From Clostridiales bacterium UBA4959 (GTDB lineage: Bacteria > Bacillota > Clostridia > Oscillospirales > CAG-272): a stretch of 6,500 nucleotides of DNA. This document shows, one piece after another, positions 5,476-6,500 of the stretch; positions within the stretch are counted from its first letter, which is position 1; each line of letters begins with the position of its first letter. Position numbers and translations under genes: made by a program. The notes under the pieces were generated by a model. The model made no database searches. It worked only from the letters and a program-made list of their open reading frames with translations, and was not told the DNA's origin. The DNA lies in NCBI GenBank assembly GCA_002397345.1, contig DHAH01000016.1, positions 731 through 7,230 on the forward strand, read 5' to 3'.

Positions 5476-6500
5476 TCACATCAACGGCGCGGCGAAGCGC
5501 ATAAACATCTGCACCGCGCGTATAAATAAATTTGTACGGCAATCACTGGGCGTTATTTCTCTGCATTTTTCCAGCGTTTCGAGGAAATCGCGTTTAATTA
5601 TATCGACGGCGGGCGAACGGTGCAATAATACGCCGCACTCGAAGTTCAAATAAAGCGAACGGAAGTCGAAGTTGGCTGTGCCCACGGTCGCCGTCACATC
5701 GTCGGAAACAAAGATTTTCGAATGTATAAAACCCGGGGTATACTCATATATCCGCACGCCCGCGTGCAATAACTGCTTATAATATGAGCGTGTGGTCAGA
5801 TACACCAGCTTTTTATCGGGAACGGCAGGCGTTATAATGCGTATGTCCACCCCGCATTTCGCCGACAGCTCCAGCGACGATATTAATGTATGGTCGAGTA
5901 TCAAATACGGTGTCGTTATATAAATATATTTCCGCGCGTTCGAAATTATCCGGCGGTATACATATTCGCCGGTGTTTTCGTTATCAATGGGCGAGTCTGC
6001 GTAGGGCTGCACATAGCCGTGCTCAGCTTGTTTTTGCTCCGGCTGCCTGTTTTGAGGAATGTTTCGCCACGCATTACGATGATGGTCGAGATCCGGTTTG
6101 AAGAACACAATGTCTTCATACGAGCTTGTCACCGCGTTCCACATCTCGAGGAACAACACCGCAAAAGTCCACGCCCCCTCGCCGCACAGCATTATCCCCG
6201 CGTCCTTCCAATGTCCGAAGCGTCTGACCTTGTCCACATATTCGTCGGCGAAATTAATACCGCCGGTAAACGCGATCTTACCGTCGATGGAAATAATCTT
6301 CCGGTGGTCGCGGTTATTTTGAAGCGTCGACCAAAATGGCCGGAAAGGGTTGAATTTCACGCATTTAATGCCGCGCGCGCGCATTTTCTTATCGAAGTTA
6401 TTGGGCAGGGACATGAAACAGCCCATATCGTCGTAAATAAGTCTGACATCGATCCCGACGTTCGCTCTTTCGACAAGCGCGCTCTCCAGCGTATCCCACA
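5476..6500 (-). CDS. cls: Cardiolipin synthase, phospholipase D superfamily (5' end outside window)
   Basis: The minus-strand frame is open from the right edge to a TGA at 5476, giving 341 complete codons counting the stop. Usual Cls proteins have about 480-515 residues, so roughly 140-170 N-terminal residues, including the membrane segments, are missing. Cls joins two phosphatidylglycerol molecules into cardiolipin and glycerol at the membrane. Both HKD motifs are present: HRKIISIDGK, with His encoded at 6304-6306, and HSKIFVSDD, with His encoded at 5722-5724. Family signatures include YDDMGCF, FNPFRPFW, GGINFADEY, FGHWKDAG, TTPYLILD, GTANFDFRS and LNFE. An internal ATG at 6426 is not the start, because the conserved sequence (VGIDVRLIYDD) continues upstream of it. 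The C-terminus ends RFAAPLM, close to the usual LSPLL-type ending. A short hydrophilic, Gln-rich linker lies between the two halves. The gene converges with rpmA and shares its terminator. Confidence 0.95.
   Translation of the reverse strand, partial: WDTLESALVERANVGIDVRLIYDDMGCFMSLPNNFDKKMRARGIKCVKFNPFRPFWSTLQNNRDHRKIISIDGKIAFTGGINFADEYVDKVRRFGHWKDAGIMLCGEGAWTFAVLFLEMWNAVTSSYEDIVFFKPDLDHHRNAWRNIPQNRQPEQKQAEHGYVQPYADSPIDNENTGEYVYRRIISNARKYIYITTPYLILDHTLISSLELSAKCGVDIRIITPAVPDKKLVYLTTRSYYKQLLHAGVRIYEYTPGFIHSKIFVSDDVTATVGTANFDFRSLYLNFECGVLLHRSPAVDIIKRDFLETLEKCREITPSDCRTNLFIRAVQMFMRFAAPLM

Noticed and set aside
5354..5653. 99-residue plus-strand frame spanning the terminator and the end of cls
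   Set aside because: It starts inside the terminator stem and is antisense to the conserved C-terminus of cardiolipin synthase; no ribosome binding site precedes it.

Overview
The window looks like chromosomal DNA from a Bacillota member, most likely a clostridial lineage. The evidence is the order rplU-prp-rpmA, an L27 protein that begins with the Firmicutes-type cleavable N-terminal extension (MLRISLQYF before AHKKG), strong GGAGG-type ribosome binding sites and consensus sigma-A-like promoters. Coding regions are fairly rich in G+C in wobble positions, while the intergenic spacers are AT-rich. This would suit an uncultured gut- or sediment-type Clostridia, but the genus cannot be read from the sequence.

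Layout, left to right. Positions 1-2310 (minus strand) hold most of a large secreted lipoprotein gene: 770 codons without a stop, its 3' end lying beyond the left edge. It looks like an uncharacterised glycoside-hydrolase-like TIM-barrel protein followed by a beta-galactosidase-trimerisation-like (glutamine-amidotransferase-like) domain. A 116-bp AT-rich spacer with a candidate promoter separates it from a minus-strand radical SAM gene (2427-3941) that has an N-terminal B12-binding-like domain. Its promoter (TTGACC-17-TATACT) and the strong promoter of the ribosomal-protein operon (TTGACA-17-TATAAT, extended -10) diverge from the AT-rich spacer 3942-4229, which also holds a short palindrome and a 10-bp direct repeat.

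The plus-strand operon is rplU (L21), prp (the cysteine protease that trims L27) and rpmA (L27). Its roughly 109-nt leader contains two hairpins and is a candidate L21-type autoregulatory leader. The protease and its substrate are encoded side by side, and a hairpin lies directly in front of the rpmA ribosome binding site. After rpmA come a GC-rich hairpin and then a bidirectional intrinsic terminator (5332-5372), so obgE, the usual next gene in Bacillota, is not here. The right end (5476-6500, minus strand) is the C-terminal two thirds of a cardiolipin synthase with both HKD motifs; its 5' end lies beyond the right edge.

No rRNA or tRNA gene, CRISPR array, insertion sequence or phage gene is visible. 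The two least ordinary genes are the lipoprotein and the radical SAM enzyme. No strong sign of a wholly new multi-gene system is present.
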